A DNA stretch of 34,961 nt from CAWKZT01 sp963854565 (lineage in GTDB: Bacteria; Actinomycetota; Acidimicrobiia; Acidimicrobiales; JAHEJN01): NCBI GenBank assembly GCA_963854565.1, contig CAWKZT010000003.1, positions 1 to 34,961 of the forward strand, read 5' to 3'. A program made the translations under genes and the position numbers. The stretch's first letter is position 1. Every line of letters begins with the position of its first letter. A model generated the notes under the pieces. It saw only the letters and a list, made by a program, of their open reading frames with translations. It had not been told where the DNA came from and searched no databases. Below, in pieces: positions 7,000 to 14,789 of this stretch.

Positions 7000-8403
7000 A
7001 TGGTTGATACTCCCTGGCAAGGCGATGCATGCTCACTGGTCGACGAATTTCGGGCCGGTCGACGGTCCCCTTCCGAAGAACTGAACGCCACCCTTGCCGC
7101 GGTCGAGGCCAGTGACCTAAACGCCATTCCTTTCACCGACCCCGAACCAGCCATGGCGTCGGCCTCGAGCGCCGACGTGTCAATGCCGTTCGGCGGCGTG
7201 CCCATGGCCATCAAAGAACTTGACCAGGTCAAGGGCTGGCCCGACACCGGAGCATCGGTGCCGTTCAAAGACAACATCGCTACCGAAACCAGCACCAACG
7301 CTGGCCGCATCCGTGACCGAGGCGGCGCGGTCTTGTTCGGTCAATCGGCAGCCTCAGAGTTCGGTGGTATCAACTGCACCCGGACGGTGTTGCACGGCGC
7401 TACCCACAACCCCTGGAAACACGGCCACACACCCGGCGGATCATCCGGTGGTGCTGCCGCAGCGGTAGCCGGTGGTCTCATGACCTTGGGCACTTCCGGC
7501 GATGGCGGCGGATCGATCCGTATCCCAGCCGGTTTCACCAATCTCGTCGGGCTGAAGGCCACCTTCGGGCGCATCCCACTGTCTCCATCAGCCGAATACG
7601 GTAATCTCACCGTCGCCGTCGGCTGCGTCTCACGCTCTGTTCGCGACACCGCCCGCTGGTTCGACGTGACCAACGGACACGACCCCCGCGACCCGCTGAG
7701 CCTCGCGCCCGTCAGCGGGTGGGAACAAGGCCTCGGTACCAACGGTGATGCCCTCAAAGGCAAACGTGTGGCCATCGTCGCTAACTGGGGTGGCGCCACG
7801 GTCAGCCCAGTGATGTGGGAGTTGCTCAATGAAGCCGCTCTGAACCTGATCGACGATTGCGAGCTTGTTCAGGTCGACGAACTCGACACGAAGCTTCCCA
7901 ACATGGGCGCCGCTTGGTCCATCAGCGGCATGATGAGTCTGCGGAACAGATTGGGTGATCTCTGGCCCGATTGCGCCGACGACCTCACCCCCGAAATTGC
8001 CTTCGGGTTATCACGCACCGATGGCCTATACAACGGTGTCGCCCGCGGCCGCATCGAAAAGCGTCGCACGGAACTCAACCAAGCAATGGCCAAGATCTTT
8101 GACCCCAACAACGGCGGTGTCGACTTCATCCTCACCGCCAGCAATCCCGATATCGCCTTTGCCGCCGAAGGCCCTTTGCCCGACACCTTCGGTGGCATCG
8201 AAGCCGGACTCGCCAACAATGGGCTACTCACCTTCCCGTGCAACCTGCATGGCAACCCCGGCATCTCGATTCCGGCCGGATTCTTGGACGGCTTGCCCAT
8301 TGGTCTTCAAGCCATCGGGCCGCACTTCAGCGAACCGCTACTCCTAGAGCTGGCCCACACCGTCGAACTCAACCGCCCCTGGCCGCTAACGGTAAACGCC
8401 TAG
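7000..8403 (+). CDS. Amidase signature family hydrolase
   Basis: A 467-residue amidase with the Ser-cisSer-Lys triad. Lys72 is in PMAIKELD, the cis-Ser is Ser148 in GGSSGGAAAAVAGG, and the nucleophile is Ser172 in GDGGGSIRIPAG. The 24-residue spacing between the two serines matches the family. The C-terminal FPCNLHGNPGISIPAG(F) and LPIGLQAIGPHFSEPLLLELA blocks are also typical. It hydrolyses an amide bond, but members include GatA, fatty-acid-amide hydrolase and nitrile-pathway amidases. The lack of gatB and gatC neighbours argues against GatA. ATG 7000 was chosen over TTG 6973 because of the -10-like TACGTT with leaderless spacing. The PhyH-like gene just upstream may act on the same compound, which is inference from position only. 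Confidence 0.9.
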   Translation: MVDTPWQGDACSLVDEFRAGRRSPSEELNATLAAVEASDLNAIPFTDPEPAMASASSADVSMPFGGVPMAIKELDQVKGWPDTGASVPFKDNIATETSTNAGRIRDRGGAVLFGQSAASEFGGINCTRTVLHGATHNPWKHGHTPGGSSGGAAAAVAGGLMTLGTSGDGGGSIRIPAGFTNLVGLKATFGRIPLSPSAEYGNLTVAVGCVSRSVRDTARWFDVTNGHDPRDPLSLAPVSGWEQGLGTNGDALKGKRVAIVANWGGATVSPVMWELLNEAALNLIDDCELVQVDELDTKLPNMGAAWSISGMMSLRNRLGDLWPDCADDLTPEIAFGLSRTDGLYNGVARGRIEKRRTELNQAMAKIFDPNNGGVDFILTASNPDIAFAAEGPLPDTFGGIEAGLANNGLLTFPCNLHGNPGISIPAGFLDGLPIGLQAIGPHFSEPLLLELAHTVELNRPWPLTVNA

Positions 8404-8436
8404 CACCTGCGGGTCGATCGGTAACTCAAACGACGT

Positions 8437-9042
8437 TCAGTCGTCGGCACCGGTGTAAGCCAAATCCCGGAGCACAATCGAACGCAGCCGATCGATATTT
8501 ACTCCCTTGCTCGCACTAACCCACACCACATCTTTTTGGTCGACGCCACAACCAAGCGCCAAATCGACCTTGCGACGTTGCCGCTTTGACGACTTGACCT
8601 TGTCATGTTTAGTGGCCACCACGGTGAACGGAATGATCTCGTGGCGCATCCAGTCGAGCATTTGCACATCGAGTTTGGTGGGCCCGATTTCGCCATCAAC
8701 CAACACGTAGACCATCACCAACTCTTCGCGCTCAAGCAAATAATGCTCGATCATCTTGCCCCAGTCCTTACGCACATGACCAGGCGCTTTGGCATAGCCG
8801 TAGCCCGGCAGATCCACCAAGGCATAGTTCGTGTCGGCCAATTCAAAAATGTTAATAAGTTGGGTGCGGCCCGGAGTATTTGAGACACGAGCCAACTGTT
8901 TCTGATGAGCTATCGCATTAATCAGCGAGGACTTACCGACGTTGGATCGGCCCACAAAAGCGACCTCGGCCTCGGTTTTGGGGAGGGTGTCCATTCGTTT
9001 CGCGGAGGTCACGAATTCGAGAGAAAGAGGTCGAGCAGCCAT
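8437..9042 (-). CDS. engB: Ribosome biogenesis GTPase EngB (YsxC/YihA)
   Basis: A 201-residue TRAFAC GTPase needed for assembly of the large ribosomal subunit. The G motifs are in order: G1 GRSNVGKSS (31-39), G2 within NTPGRTQ, G3 DLPGYGYAKAP, G4 TKHDK and G5 SASKG. The DLPGYGYAK and RVSNTPGRTQLINIFE strings are diagnostic for EngB. The start is taken as the ATG at 9042, which gives MAARPLSLEFVTSAKR. The longer open frame to 9111 adds a non-homologous leader. A -10-like TACACT lies 5 bases upstream. The gene is divergent from the prolyl-4-hydroxylase-like gene, with only 53 bases between starts, so they share a promoter region. Confidence 0.95.
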   Translation of the reverse strand: MAARPLSLEFVTSAKRMDTLPKTEAEVAFVGRSNVGKSSLINAIAHQKQLARVSNTPGRTQLINIFELADTNYALVDLPGYGYAKAPGHVRKDWGKMIEHYLLEREELVMVYVLVDGEIGPTKLDVQMLDWMRHEIIPFTVVATKHDKVKSSKRQRRKVDLALGCGVDQKDVVWVSASKGVNIDRLRSIVLRDLAYTGADD

Positions 9043-9047
9043 AGTGC

Positions 9048-9053
9048 AGTGTA
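9048..9053 (-). promoter_or_regulatory. Putative -10 element (TACACT) for leaderless engB
   Basis: On the minus strand TACACT ends 5 bases before the engB ATG (9042), without a Shine-Dalgarno sequence. It lies in the 53-base divergent region shared with the oxygenase gene at 9096. Confidence 0.45.
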
Positions 9054-9095
9054 GGGCCAGTTGAAATGCGGCCGTTCTTAGGGGATCCTTGGTAC

Positions 9096-9821
9096 ATGGC
9101 CATTCCGACAATCAAGGATTCCTACGACATCGGTACACAGTTGTGTGACGACCCGTTGGTTACGGTCATCGACGATTTCCTAGCTGTAGATGACCGCAAT
9201 AGCATCATGGCCCTGGCCGCCGGCAATCTCCACCAGGCCAAGGTCACACTCGACAGCGGTAACGACTACAGCGACAAGCGCACCGGCAGTGTCACCTGGC
9301 TCAAACATGACAACGCCCTCGTGGTCCGAAACCTTGTGACCCGAGTTTCGGACCTCGTGGGGATTTCGTCCCGCTACGCCGAGTCGCTGCAAGTCATCCA
9401 CTACGCCACCGAACAGGAATACAAACCACACTTTGATGGCTGGGATATCAACACCGACAAAGGTCAAGAGAAACTCAAAAAGGACGGGCAGCGCCTCGTC
9501 ACTGCGCTGATATATCTCAATGAGGTCGACGCCGGTGGTGACACAATCTTCCCAAAACTCAACCTCCAAGTGGAAGCCAAACCGGGCCGGTTAGTCCTCT
9601 TTCACGACACCATCTACGGTCAAATCCAGCGCCATCCCCATTCACTTCACGGTGGCATGCCCGTGCACCATGGCGAAAAATGGGCGTGCAACCTGTGGTT
9701 CCGTTCGGTTCCCCAGCGGAGCATCGGCGGAGGTAAGCCCGTAGGCAGCAGTAGGGGCAACGCCGCTGCACGCAACAAAGCCAAGAACGCCAAAGCCGCC
9801 CGCAAGAAACGGCGCCGCTAA
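9096..9821 (+). CDS. Prolyl 4-hydroxylase-like 2OG-Fe(II) oxygenase with basic C-terminal tail
   Basis: A 241-residue oxygenase with the P4Hc fold. The iron ligands are His112 and Asp114 (KPHFDGWD) and the distal His185 (SLHGGMPVHHGEKWACNLWFR); the Lys in GEKWACNLWFR is the expected 2-oxoglutarate anchor. YLNEVDAGGDTIFPKLNLQVEAKPGRLVLFH is a textbook P4H block. These enzymes hydroxylate prolyl or other residues in proteins. The last 40 or so residues form a low-complexity tail rich in Lys, Arg and Ala, ending AARKKRRR, which should bind nucleic acid or the ribosome. It is divergent from engB, a ribosome-assembly gene, which makes a ribosome-associated target worth considering. ATG 9096 follows AGGGG at 9080-9084; ATG 9066 is an alternative adding 10 residues. 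Confidence 0.9.
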   Translation: MAIPTIKDSYDIGTQLCDDPLVTVIDDFLAVDDRNSIMALAAGNLHQAKVTLDSGNDYSDKRTGSVTWLKHDNALVVRNLVTRVSDLVGISSRYAESLQVIHYATEQEYKPHFDGWDINTDKGQEKLKKDGQRLVTALIYLNEVDAGGDTIFPKLNLQVEAKPGRLVLFHDTIYGQIQRHPHSLHGGMPVHHGEKWACNLWFRSVPQRSIGGGKPVGSSRGNAAARNKAKNAKAARKKRRR

Positions 9822-9850
9822 CCCAATTAACTGTTCGGTGCCTAGGGCGC

Positions 9851-9856
9851 TAGCGT
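9851..9856 (+). promoter_or_regulatory. Putative -10 element (TAGCGT) for leaderless MFS gene
   Basis: TAGCGT ends 7 bases before the GTG start at 9864. No Shine-Dalgarno sequence is visible, and the arrangement matches the other leaderless-type starts. Confidence 0.45.
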
Positions 9857-9863
9857 CGCCTAA

Positions 9864-11132
9864 GTGACTAACGGGCCGACCACCGACAAACCCGAGCTTG
9901 AAGTCGGCGCTCGTGCCGCGTTACGAGAACGCAACTTCCGCCTGTTCTTCATCGGTGGGATGATTTCCAACGCCGGCCGTTGGATGTCCAACATCACGCT
10001 GCCGTTCGTATTGTTTGAACTCACCGGCCTAGGACGGTGGGTTGGGATTGCCGCCCTCGCCCAACTCCTCCCAAGTGCGCTCATGGGGCCCCTTGCCGGG
10101 TCGCTATCCGACCGCTACCCCCGCAAAAATATTCTCCTCATTAGCCAATTCGGATCAGCGCTCGTGGCCATCACCTTTGCACTCATGTGGTCAAGTGATG
10201 TTCGCGAGCCCGCGGCCTATGTCGGCGTCTCGGTCGCGGCAGGCATTATTGGTGGACTCGGCATTCCGTCATGGCAAGCCTTCCTAAGTCAGCTCGTTCC
10301 ACGCCACCTTCTCCTCAGCGCTATCACCCTCAATTCGACGCAGTTCAACGCCGCACGAGCAGTCGGGCCGGTTATCGCCGGAGCGGTTCTCAAACTCGCG
10401 GGGCCCACGTGGACCTTCACAATTGACGCGATCTCATTTGTGGTCGTAATCGGCGCTCTATTGCTCATCGATGTGAAACCACGGCCAGCTGTGGATCGTG
10501 CCGGGCGCAAGGTCGCTGGCGAGTTGGTCGACACCGTGCGCTACATCCGTCGCCACGATGGCCTCAAATCGGCAGTGCAAAGCATCGTCTTTGTAGCCGG
10601 ACTCGGTATGCCCATCGTTGCCCTCACCGTCATCTTCGCCGATGACGTGTTCGAGGTCGGGGCCGGTTGGCTCGGTATTATGACTGCAGCCATCGGTGTG
10701 GGTGCTGTGCTTGCTACACCGATGGTCTCCTCAGCCTCCAAGAAAATCCCCCGCAGCACAATGGAGTGGTGGTCACTGGTGCTGTACTCGACTTCAATCT
10801 TTGCCTTCGCAATTGCGCCAGTCTTGGGGCTAGCGCTAGTGGCGCTCCTCTTCGTCGGCGTCGCTCACATCATCACCGCCGCAACACTTAACACCACAAT
10901 TCAACTCCAGGTTGAAGAACACATGCGGGGCAAAGTGTTGTCGGTCTACATCATGGCTCTACTGATTTCGGTCCCGTTCGGCCAATTCGTCATGGCTTCA
11001 CTTGGCGACGCGATCGGCATTCGATGGTCTACTGCTGGTGGTGCGTGCATCTTGCTCATGGGTGCTATTTGGTTAAAGCAATCAGGTCGGCTGGACCACC
11101 TGGACGATGAGGCCATCAACCCCGCCGAATAG
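9864..11132 (+). CDS. MFS transporter, EntS-like exporter subfamily
   Basis: A 422-residue permease with about 12 hydrophobic segments. The N-terminal ALRERNFRLFFIGGMISNAGRWMSNITLPFVLFELTG and the cytoplasmic loop PLAGSLSDRYPRKNILL (the MFS motif-A equivalent, GxxxDRYPRK) match the EntS/MFS_3 group of drug and siderophore exporters. FLSQLVPRHLLLSAITLNSTQFNAARAVGPVIAG is another block shared by that group. It most likely exports a small molecule by proton antiport, with the substrate unknown. It starts with GTG at 9864, with TAGCGT 7 bases upstream. It is flanked by the oxygenase and an acyl-CoA synthetase on the same strand, each with its own likely promoter, so an operon is not required. Confidence 0.88.
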   Translation: MTNGPTTDKPELEVGARAALRERNFRLFFIGGMISNAGRWMSNITLPFVLFELTGLGRWVGIAALAQLLPSALMGPLAGSLSDRYPRKNILLISQFGSALVAITFALMWSSDVREPAAYVGVSVAAGIIGGLGIPSWQAFLSQLVPRHLLLSAITLNSTQFNAARAVGPVIAGAVLKLAGPTWTFTIDAISFVVVIGALLLIDVKPRPAVDRAGRKVAGELVDTVRYIRRHDGLKSAVQSIVFVAGLGMPIVALTVIFADDVFEVGAGWLGIMTAAIGVGAVLATPMVSSASKKIPRSTMEWWSLVLYSTSIFAFAIAPVLGLALVALLFVGVAHIITAATLNTTIQLQVEEHMRGKVLSVYIMALLISVPFGQFVMASLGDAIGIRWSTAGGACILLMGAIWLKQSGRLDHLDDEAINPAE

Positions 11133-11173
11133 GTGTGGGACAGATCGGTTCTGTTCACTGAATCACCGACAAC

Positions 11174-11179
11174 TAAGAT
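11174..11179 (+). promoter_or_regulatory. Putative -10 element (TAAGAT) for leaderless acyl-CoA synthetase
   Basis: TAAGAT ends 6 bases before the ATG at 11186. It is the best match to the TATAAT consensus among the leaderless-type elements in this window. Confidence 0.55.
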
Positions 11180-11185
11180 CAGCCC

Positions 11186-12751
11186 ATGAGCGACGAACTT
11201 GGTGAGTTTTATCCCGGCTATCACGCAGCCAACCGACCCGACCATTTGGCGGTAGTCAATGCCACTACGGGCGAAACAATGACCTTCGCCGAGCTCGATA
11301 CCTACGCCAATCAGCTGTCGCATCTACTGCGCTCGTCGGGTCTCGAAGTTGGTGACCACGTCGCTTTCTGCATGGAGAATCGCACCGAATTTCTGGCCGT
11401 CGCCTGGGGGTGCCACTACGCCGGGCTGTACTACACGGCTATCAGTTCACGGCTGACGAGCGACGAGGCGGCGTACATCATCAACGACTGCGGGGCGAAG
11501 GGCTTCATCACTTCTCCCTACCTGGCCGACGTCGCTACCAGCATTGCCGATGACATTCCCAACGCTGCTTTACGACTCTCCTCGGGTGGCGCATTCGATG
11601 GCTACCTGGATCTCACAACCGAGCTATCGAAGCAGCCCACCACGCCCCTCACCAACCGACGCGAAGCGGCAGATATGTTGTATTCGTCGGGCACGACTGG
11701 GCGTCCCAAGGGAGTGAAGCTCAATCCAGACGATGAACCGCTGGGCACCGGGAGCCCGGTTACCACCCTCTCTGTGATGTTGTTCGGCGCTACTCCTGAG
11801 GCGATTTACCTATCCCCTGCGCCGATGTATCACGCTGCCCCACTTCGCTTCAGCCTGTCGATGTTGCGCGTCGGTGCGACGGTCGTGATGCTCGAACGCT
11901 TCGACCCCGAAGCCGCCCTTGCCGCGATCGAGAAGTACCAAGCGACCACCAGTCAGTGGGTGCCGACCATGTTTGTCCGCATGCTGAAACTGCCGGAGGA
12001 AACCCGCGCAAAGTACGACGTGTCGTCTTTGCAGGTCGCCGTCCACGCGGCAGCACCGTGTCCCATTGAGGTCAAAGAGAAGATGATCAACTGGTGGGGT
12101 CCGGCCCTGCACGAGTACTACGCCGGGACCGAAGGCAACGGTTTTTGCTACACCAACTCCCATGACTGGCTCACGCATAAAGGCACCGTGGGTAAGCCAC
12201 TCACCGCGCCCGTACACATCGTGGGGGAAGACGGCGAAGAGGTCCCAACAGGCGAGGAAGGCACGGTCTACTTCGCCAGCAACGACTTCAGCTATCACAA
12301 CGACTCGGCTAAAACCGAGGACGCCCGCCATCCCAACGGCTGGTCAACGTTGGGTGATGTCGGCAAGGTCGACGAAGATGGCTTCCTTTACCTCACTGAC
12401 CGCAAGGCATACATGATCATTTCCGGTGGGGTAAATATTTATCCGCAAGAGGCGGAGAATGTCCTCACCATGCATCCCGACGTGATTGATGTTGCGGTTA
12501 TCGGTGTACCAAACGATGACTTCGGCGAAGAGGTGAAGGCCGTGGTGCAACCCGCAGTCATGCCTGCCGATGCTGACGCCGCCGCAAAACTAGAACGCAC
12601 ACTCATCGCCTATTGTCGCGGCCAACTCGCCGACGTTAAATGTCCGCGGTCAGTCGACTTCCGTTCCGAACTCCCCCGACACCCGACCGGCAAGCTTTAC
12701 AAGCGACTACTCAAAGACGAATACTGGCAGGCCGCCGACCGCCGGATCTGA
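11186..12751 (+). CDS. Acyl-CoA synthetase, FadD-type AMP-binding enzyme
   Basis: A 521-residue member of the ANL superfamily that activates a carboxylic acid to an acyl-AMP and then to an acyl-CoA. The motifs are in order: the P-loop YSSGTTGRPKGVKL, the adenine-binding YYAGTEGNGF, the hinge region GDVGKVDEDGFLYLTDRKAYMIISGG with the Asp and Arg expected for ATP ribose binding, and the C-terminal PRHPTGKLYKR with the catalytic Lys. It resembles mycobacterial FadD4-like proteins more than classical long-chain FadD. Acyl-chain specificity cannot be read. TAAGAT lies 6 bases before the ATG. The last codons and the TGA (12749-12751) lie inside the first copy of a 26-bp exact repeat that recurs at 13283. 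Confidence 0.92.
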   Translation: MSDELGEFYPGYHAANRPDHLAVVNATTGETMTFAELDTYANQLSHLLRSSGLEVGDHVAFCMENRTEFLAVAWGCHYAGLYYTAISSRLTSDEAAYIINDCGAKGFITSPYLADVATSIADDIPNAALRLSSGGAFDGYLDLTTELSKQPTTPLTNRREAADMLYSSGTTGRPKGVKLNPDDEPLGTGSPVTTLSVMLFGATPEAIYLSPAPMYHAAPLRFSLSMLRVGATVVMLERFDPEAALAAIEKYQATTSQWVPTMFVRMLKLPEETRAKYDVSSLQVAVHAAAPCPIEVKEKMINWWGPALHEYYAGTEGNGFCYTNSHDWLTHKGTVGKPLTAPVHIVGEDGEEVPTGEEGTVYFASNDFSYHNDSAKTEDARHPNGWSTLGDVGKVDEDGFLYLTDRKAYMIISGGVNIYPQEAENVLTMHPDVIDVAVIGVPNDDFGEEVKAVVQPAVMPADADAAAKLERTLIAYCRGQLADVKCPRSVDFRSELPRHPTGKLYKRLLKDEYWQAADRRI

Positions 12752-12755
12752 CCCA
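12730..12755 (+). repeat. 26-bp direct repeat, copy 1 (overlaps end of acyl-CoA synthetase gene)
   Basis: This 26-base sequence begins GGCCGCCGACC and ends GATCTGACCCA. It is identical to 13283-13308, and the flanking bases differ on both sides. It covers the last codons and the stop of the acyl-CoA synthetase gene. The two copies are offset by 553 bases and bracket the DUF3303-like gene. Confidence 0.95.
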
Positions 12756-12791
12756 GGCCAGGCTGTACCGGGACTCTAGCCGGGAACGCAA

Positions 12792-12838
12792 AACGCCCCG
12801 CCTCTTCATCGACAATTGGTTTTGTCAAACCGGGCGTT
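12792..12838 (+). other. Nested inverted repeats downstream of acyl-CoA synthetase gene
   Basis: The outer arms AACGCCCCG (12792-12800) and CGGGCGTT (12831-12838) pair with one bulge. The inner arms GACAA (12811-12815) and TTGTC (12822-12826) pair perfectly. No clear T-run follows, so this may be a weak terminator or a structured leader before the DUF3303-like gene. The rest of 12752-12929 holds no gene; a CATAAT at 12874-12879 could be a -10 box. Confidence 0.45.
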
Positions 12839-12929
12839 GCAACCCGCAATCTCTCTGTGCCAGGATTTAGTTTCATAATGAGATCAGGGGCGCAGACAGT
12901 GGACCCTGGCCAACCACAAGGAGAGCGTC

Positions 12930-13232
12930 ATGTTGTTCATGATCGAATTCAAACTAAACCACGAGCAGAAAATGGAAACGTTAGGAGCCTTCAGCGGAAT
13001 GACCGCAGATGATGATGCTGCCGTAGAGCAGGCGCACGGCTTCAAACAGATCGGCCGGTGGCATGACATCGCTAACGGGCGTGGGGTCGCAATCGTTGAA
13101 GCAGAGTCGGCGGAAGCAGTGCACGGCTTCCTCCTCATGTGGGCCGGTGGCAGCAACATAATGAACATCACCCCAGTGCTCGACGACTCGGGAGCGCGAG
13201 CGGTCATTAGCGGGTATCTCGCCAGCCAGTGA
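12930..13232 (+). CDS. DUF3303-like small protein
   Basis: A 100-residue soluble protein with a ferredoxin-like alpha/beta pattern: a first strand MLFMIEFKL, a helix, GRWHDIANGRGVAIVEAESAEAVHGFLLMWA, then NIMNITPVLDD. This matches what I recall of the DUF3303 family, small proteins of unknown function related to dimeric alpha/beta-barrel proteins. It has a clear ribosome-binding site, AAGGAGAG, ending about 4 bases before the ATG. That is unusual here, where many genes look leaderless. It lies between two exact 26-bp repeats and separates the acyl-CoA synthetase gene from the glycyl radical enzyme gene, so it may have arrived as a small cassette. No catalytic residues can be named. Confidence 0.75.
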   Translation: MLFMIEFKLNHEQKMETLGAFSGMTADDDAAVEQAHGFKQIGRWHDIANGRGVAIVEAESAEAVHGFLLMWAGGSNIMNITPVLDDSGARAVISGYLASQ

Positions 13233-13282
13233 ATTCGTTGCGGCTGGGCCTGGTGAGCGACCCTCAATCGCAACCAGCGTTC

Positions 13283-13308
13283 GGCCGCCGACCGCCGGAT
13301 CTGACCCA
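13283..13308 (+). repeat. 26-bp direct repeat, copy 2 (upstream of YjjI-like gene)
   Basis: An exact copy of 12730-12755. Its TGA at 13302-13304 is in frame with the YjjI-like gene downstream and ends the upward extension of that reading frame. It lies about 100 bases before the only ATG available to that gene. Confidence 0.95.
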
Positions 13309-13406
13309 AAATTTGCTGCAGTTCCGCATTCCGAGACGAAACCCTTCCGTACCCGAATATTTCCGACGCGTGCGCTGAAGCACTAGACAAACGTGTCATT
13401 TGTGAC
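13305..13406 (+). other. Family-like N-terminal coding remnant of the YjjI-like gene without a normal start codon
   Basis: In the frame of the downstream gene this stretch reads through without a stop and ends ETLPYPNISDACAEALDK followed by RVICD, directly before MFEGHAPY. E. coli YjjI, as I remember it, has a matching stretch (LPWPELSEAA...GVICDLFEGHAPY). The homology therefore seems to extend about 25 residues above the ATG at 13407. There is no in-frame ATG, GTG or TTG between the TGA at 13302 and 13407. Possible explanations are an ATT start (13359 or 13398), a frameshift nearby, or 5' truncation of the gene. Confidence 0.65.
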
Positions 13407-14789
13407 ATGTTCGAAGGTCATGCCCCGTACACGGCTCGCTACATACTTCCCGACTACGAAAAAGCAATCCACCAAGGTTTAGCCTTCCTGGAGATGCCGC
13501 CACCCAACGATCTCGATGACGCATTGTCGTTCCTCCAGATTATGTACACCTACGTCCCCAGCGTGACGTCCTACCCGGTTTATCTCGGCGACCTTGACAA
13601 GGTTCTCGAGCCATTCGTTACCGATGCAATTAGCGACGAAGAACTCGATCGCAAGCTTCGTCGGTTCTGGATTGGTATCGACCGCATGCTGCCCGACGCA
13701 TTCGTCCACGTCGATCTCGGGCCCCACGACAGTCGAATCACCCGGTCAATTTTCCGTGTCGAACGATCGCTTCGCCAAGCGGTCCCGAACATCACCTTGA
13801 AAGTCGATCCCAGTATTACCCCCGATGATCTCATCGAAGACGGCGTACGTACGGTGTTCGAAACGGCCAAGCCACATTTCGTCAATCATCCGATGATGGT
13901 CGGCGATCATGGTGAGCAGTACGCCGCTGTGAGTTGCTACAACTCGCTCAAAATTGGTGGCGGAGCCCACACCTTGGTGCGGATGAATCTAAAGGAAGTT
14001 GCCCTACGCCACGACGGCACCGCAGAGGAGTTTCTGACCACGACGCTGCCGCACTATGTCGAACTGACGGCCGAACTCACCGAAGCGCGCATCCGTTCCC
14101 TCGTAGAAGATCAACACTTCTACGACACCCACTGGCTCGCCGCCGAGGGTTTGATCGACATCGATCTCTTCTCCGCCATGTTCGGAATTTTTGGGTTGGC
14201 CGAATGCGTCAATCTTCTGCAGGCCTACGAAGGCAACCCCGAGTCCCAGTACGGTCACGACGCCGCCGCCGACCAGCTCAGCGTGCGCATCGTAGAGCGC
14301 GTGGCCGAACTCGTTGCGGCTCGGCCGATGCCTTATTGCGAAGGCGGCGGTGGACGCTGCTTCTTGCATAGCCAAAGTGGGATCGACCTCGATGACGAAG
14401 TTACCGCCGGCACCCGAATCCCCGTTGGAACCGAGCCAGACATGTTGCAACACATCGCCATCTGCGCTCCTCACCACCACCTCTTCCCCGCGGGGATCAG
14501 CGACATTTTCCACGTAGACGAGACCGCTGTTCGTAACCCGCAAGCTGTCGTCGACATCATTCGCGGTGCCTTCACCAGTGGCATGCGGGACTTTACGTTC
14601 AATCTCGACAACAACGAATTCGTTCGCATCACCGGCTATCTCGTACGCAAGAGCGACCTAGCCGCCATCGCCGAAGCGAAGACGGTCCGCCACACCAGTG
14701 ACCACCTCGCCGCCGGCAGTGAGGACGCCTATCACCTCACCCAGCGAGCGGTGAAGCGGATTAGTTGCCGCGAACGTGACCCCCACTAA
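13407..14789 (+). CDS. yjjI: YjjI-family glycyl radical enzyme, possibly 5'-disrupted
   Basis: An oxygen-sensitive glycyl radical enzyme of unknown reaction. As numbered from ATG 13407 (460 residues), the catalytic Cys is Cys177 in VSCYNSLKIGGGAHTLVRMNL. The radical Gly is Gly410 in EFVRITGYLVRKSDL near the C-terminus. FEGHAPYTARYILPDY, VPSVTSYPVYLGDLDKVLEPF, YGHDAAADQLSVRI, SQSGID and APHHHLFPAGISDI are blocks I recognise from E. coli YjjI (about 516 residues). The core is intact, but about 50-60 N-terminal residues are missing. Family-like sequence continues upstream without a start codon until a stop in a 26-bp repeat. The gene could start at ATG 13407, at a rare ATT, or be a recent pseudogene. 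The activase gene overlaps its end by 14 bases, which indicates coupling. Confidence 0.85.
   Translation: MFEGHAPYTARYILPDYEKAIHQGLAFLEMPPPNDLDDALSFLQIMYTYVPSVTSYPVYLGDLDKVLEPFVTDAISDEELDRKLRRFWIGIDRMLPDAFVHVDLGPHDSRITRSIFRVERSLRQAVPNITLKVDPSITPDDLIEDGVRTVFETAKPHFVNHPMMVGDHGEQYAAVSCYNSLKIGGGAHTLVRMNLKEVALRHDGTAEEFLTTTLPHYVELTAELTEARIRSLVEDQHFYDTHWLAAEGLIDIDLFSAMFGIFGLAECVNLLQAYEGNPESQYGHDAAADQLSVRIVERVAELVAARPMPYCEGGGGRCFLHSQSGIDLDDEVTAGTRIPVGTEPDMLQHIAICAPHHHLFPAGISDIFHVDETAVRNPQAVVDIIRGAFTSGMRDFTFNLDNNEFVRITGYLVRKSDLAAIAEAKTVRHTSDHLAAGSEDAYHLTQRAVKRISCRERDPH

Noticed and set aside
9043..9111. A longer EngB start at 9111
   Set aside because: The extra 23 residues do not match EngB, run into the divergent gene's start region, and bypass a well-placed -10 element for ATG 9042.
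12752..12929. A tRNA or other small RNA gene in the 178-base gap
   Set aside because: Nested inverted repeats are present, but I could find no cloverleaf, anticodon arm or TψC-like block, so only the hairpin is reported.
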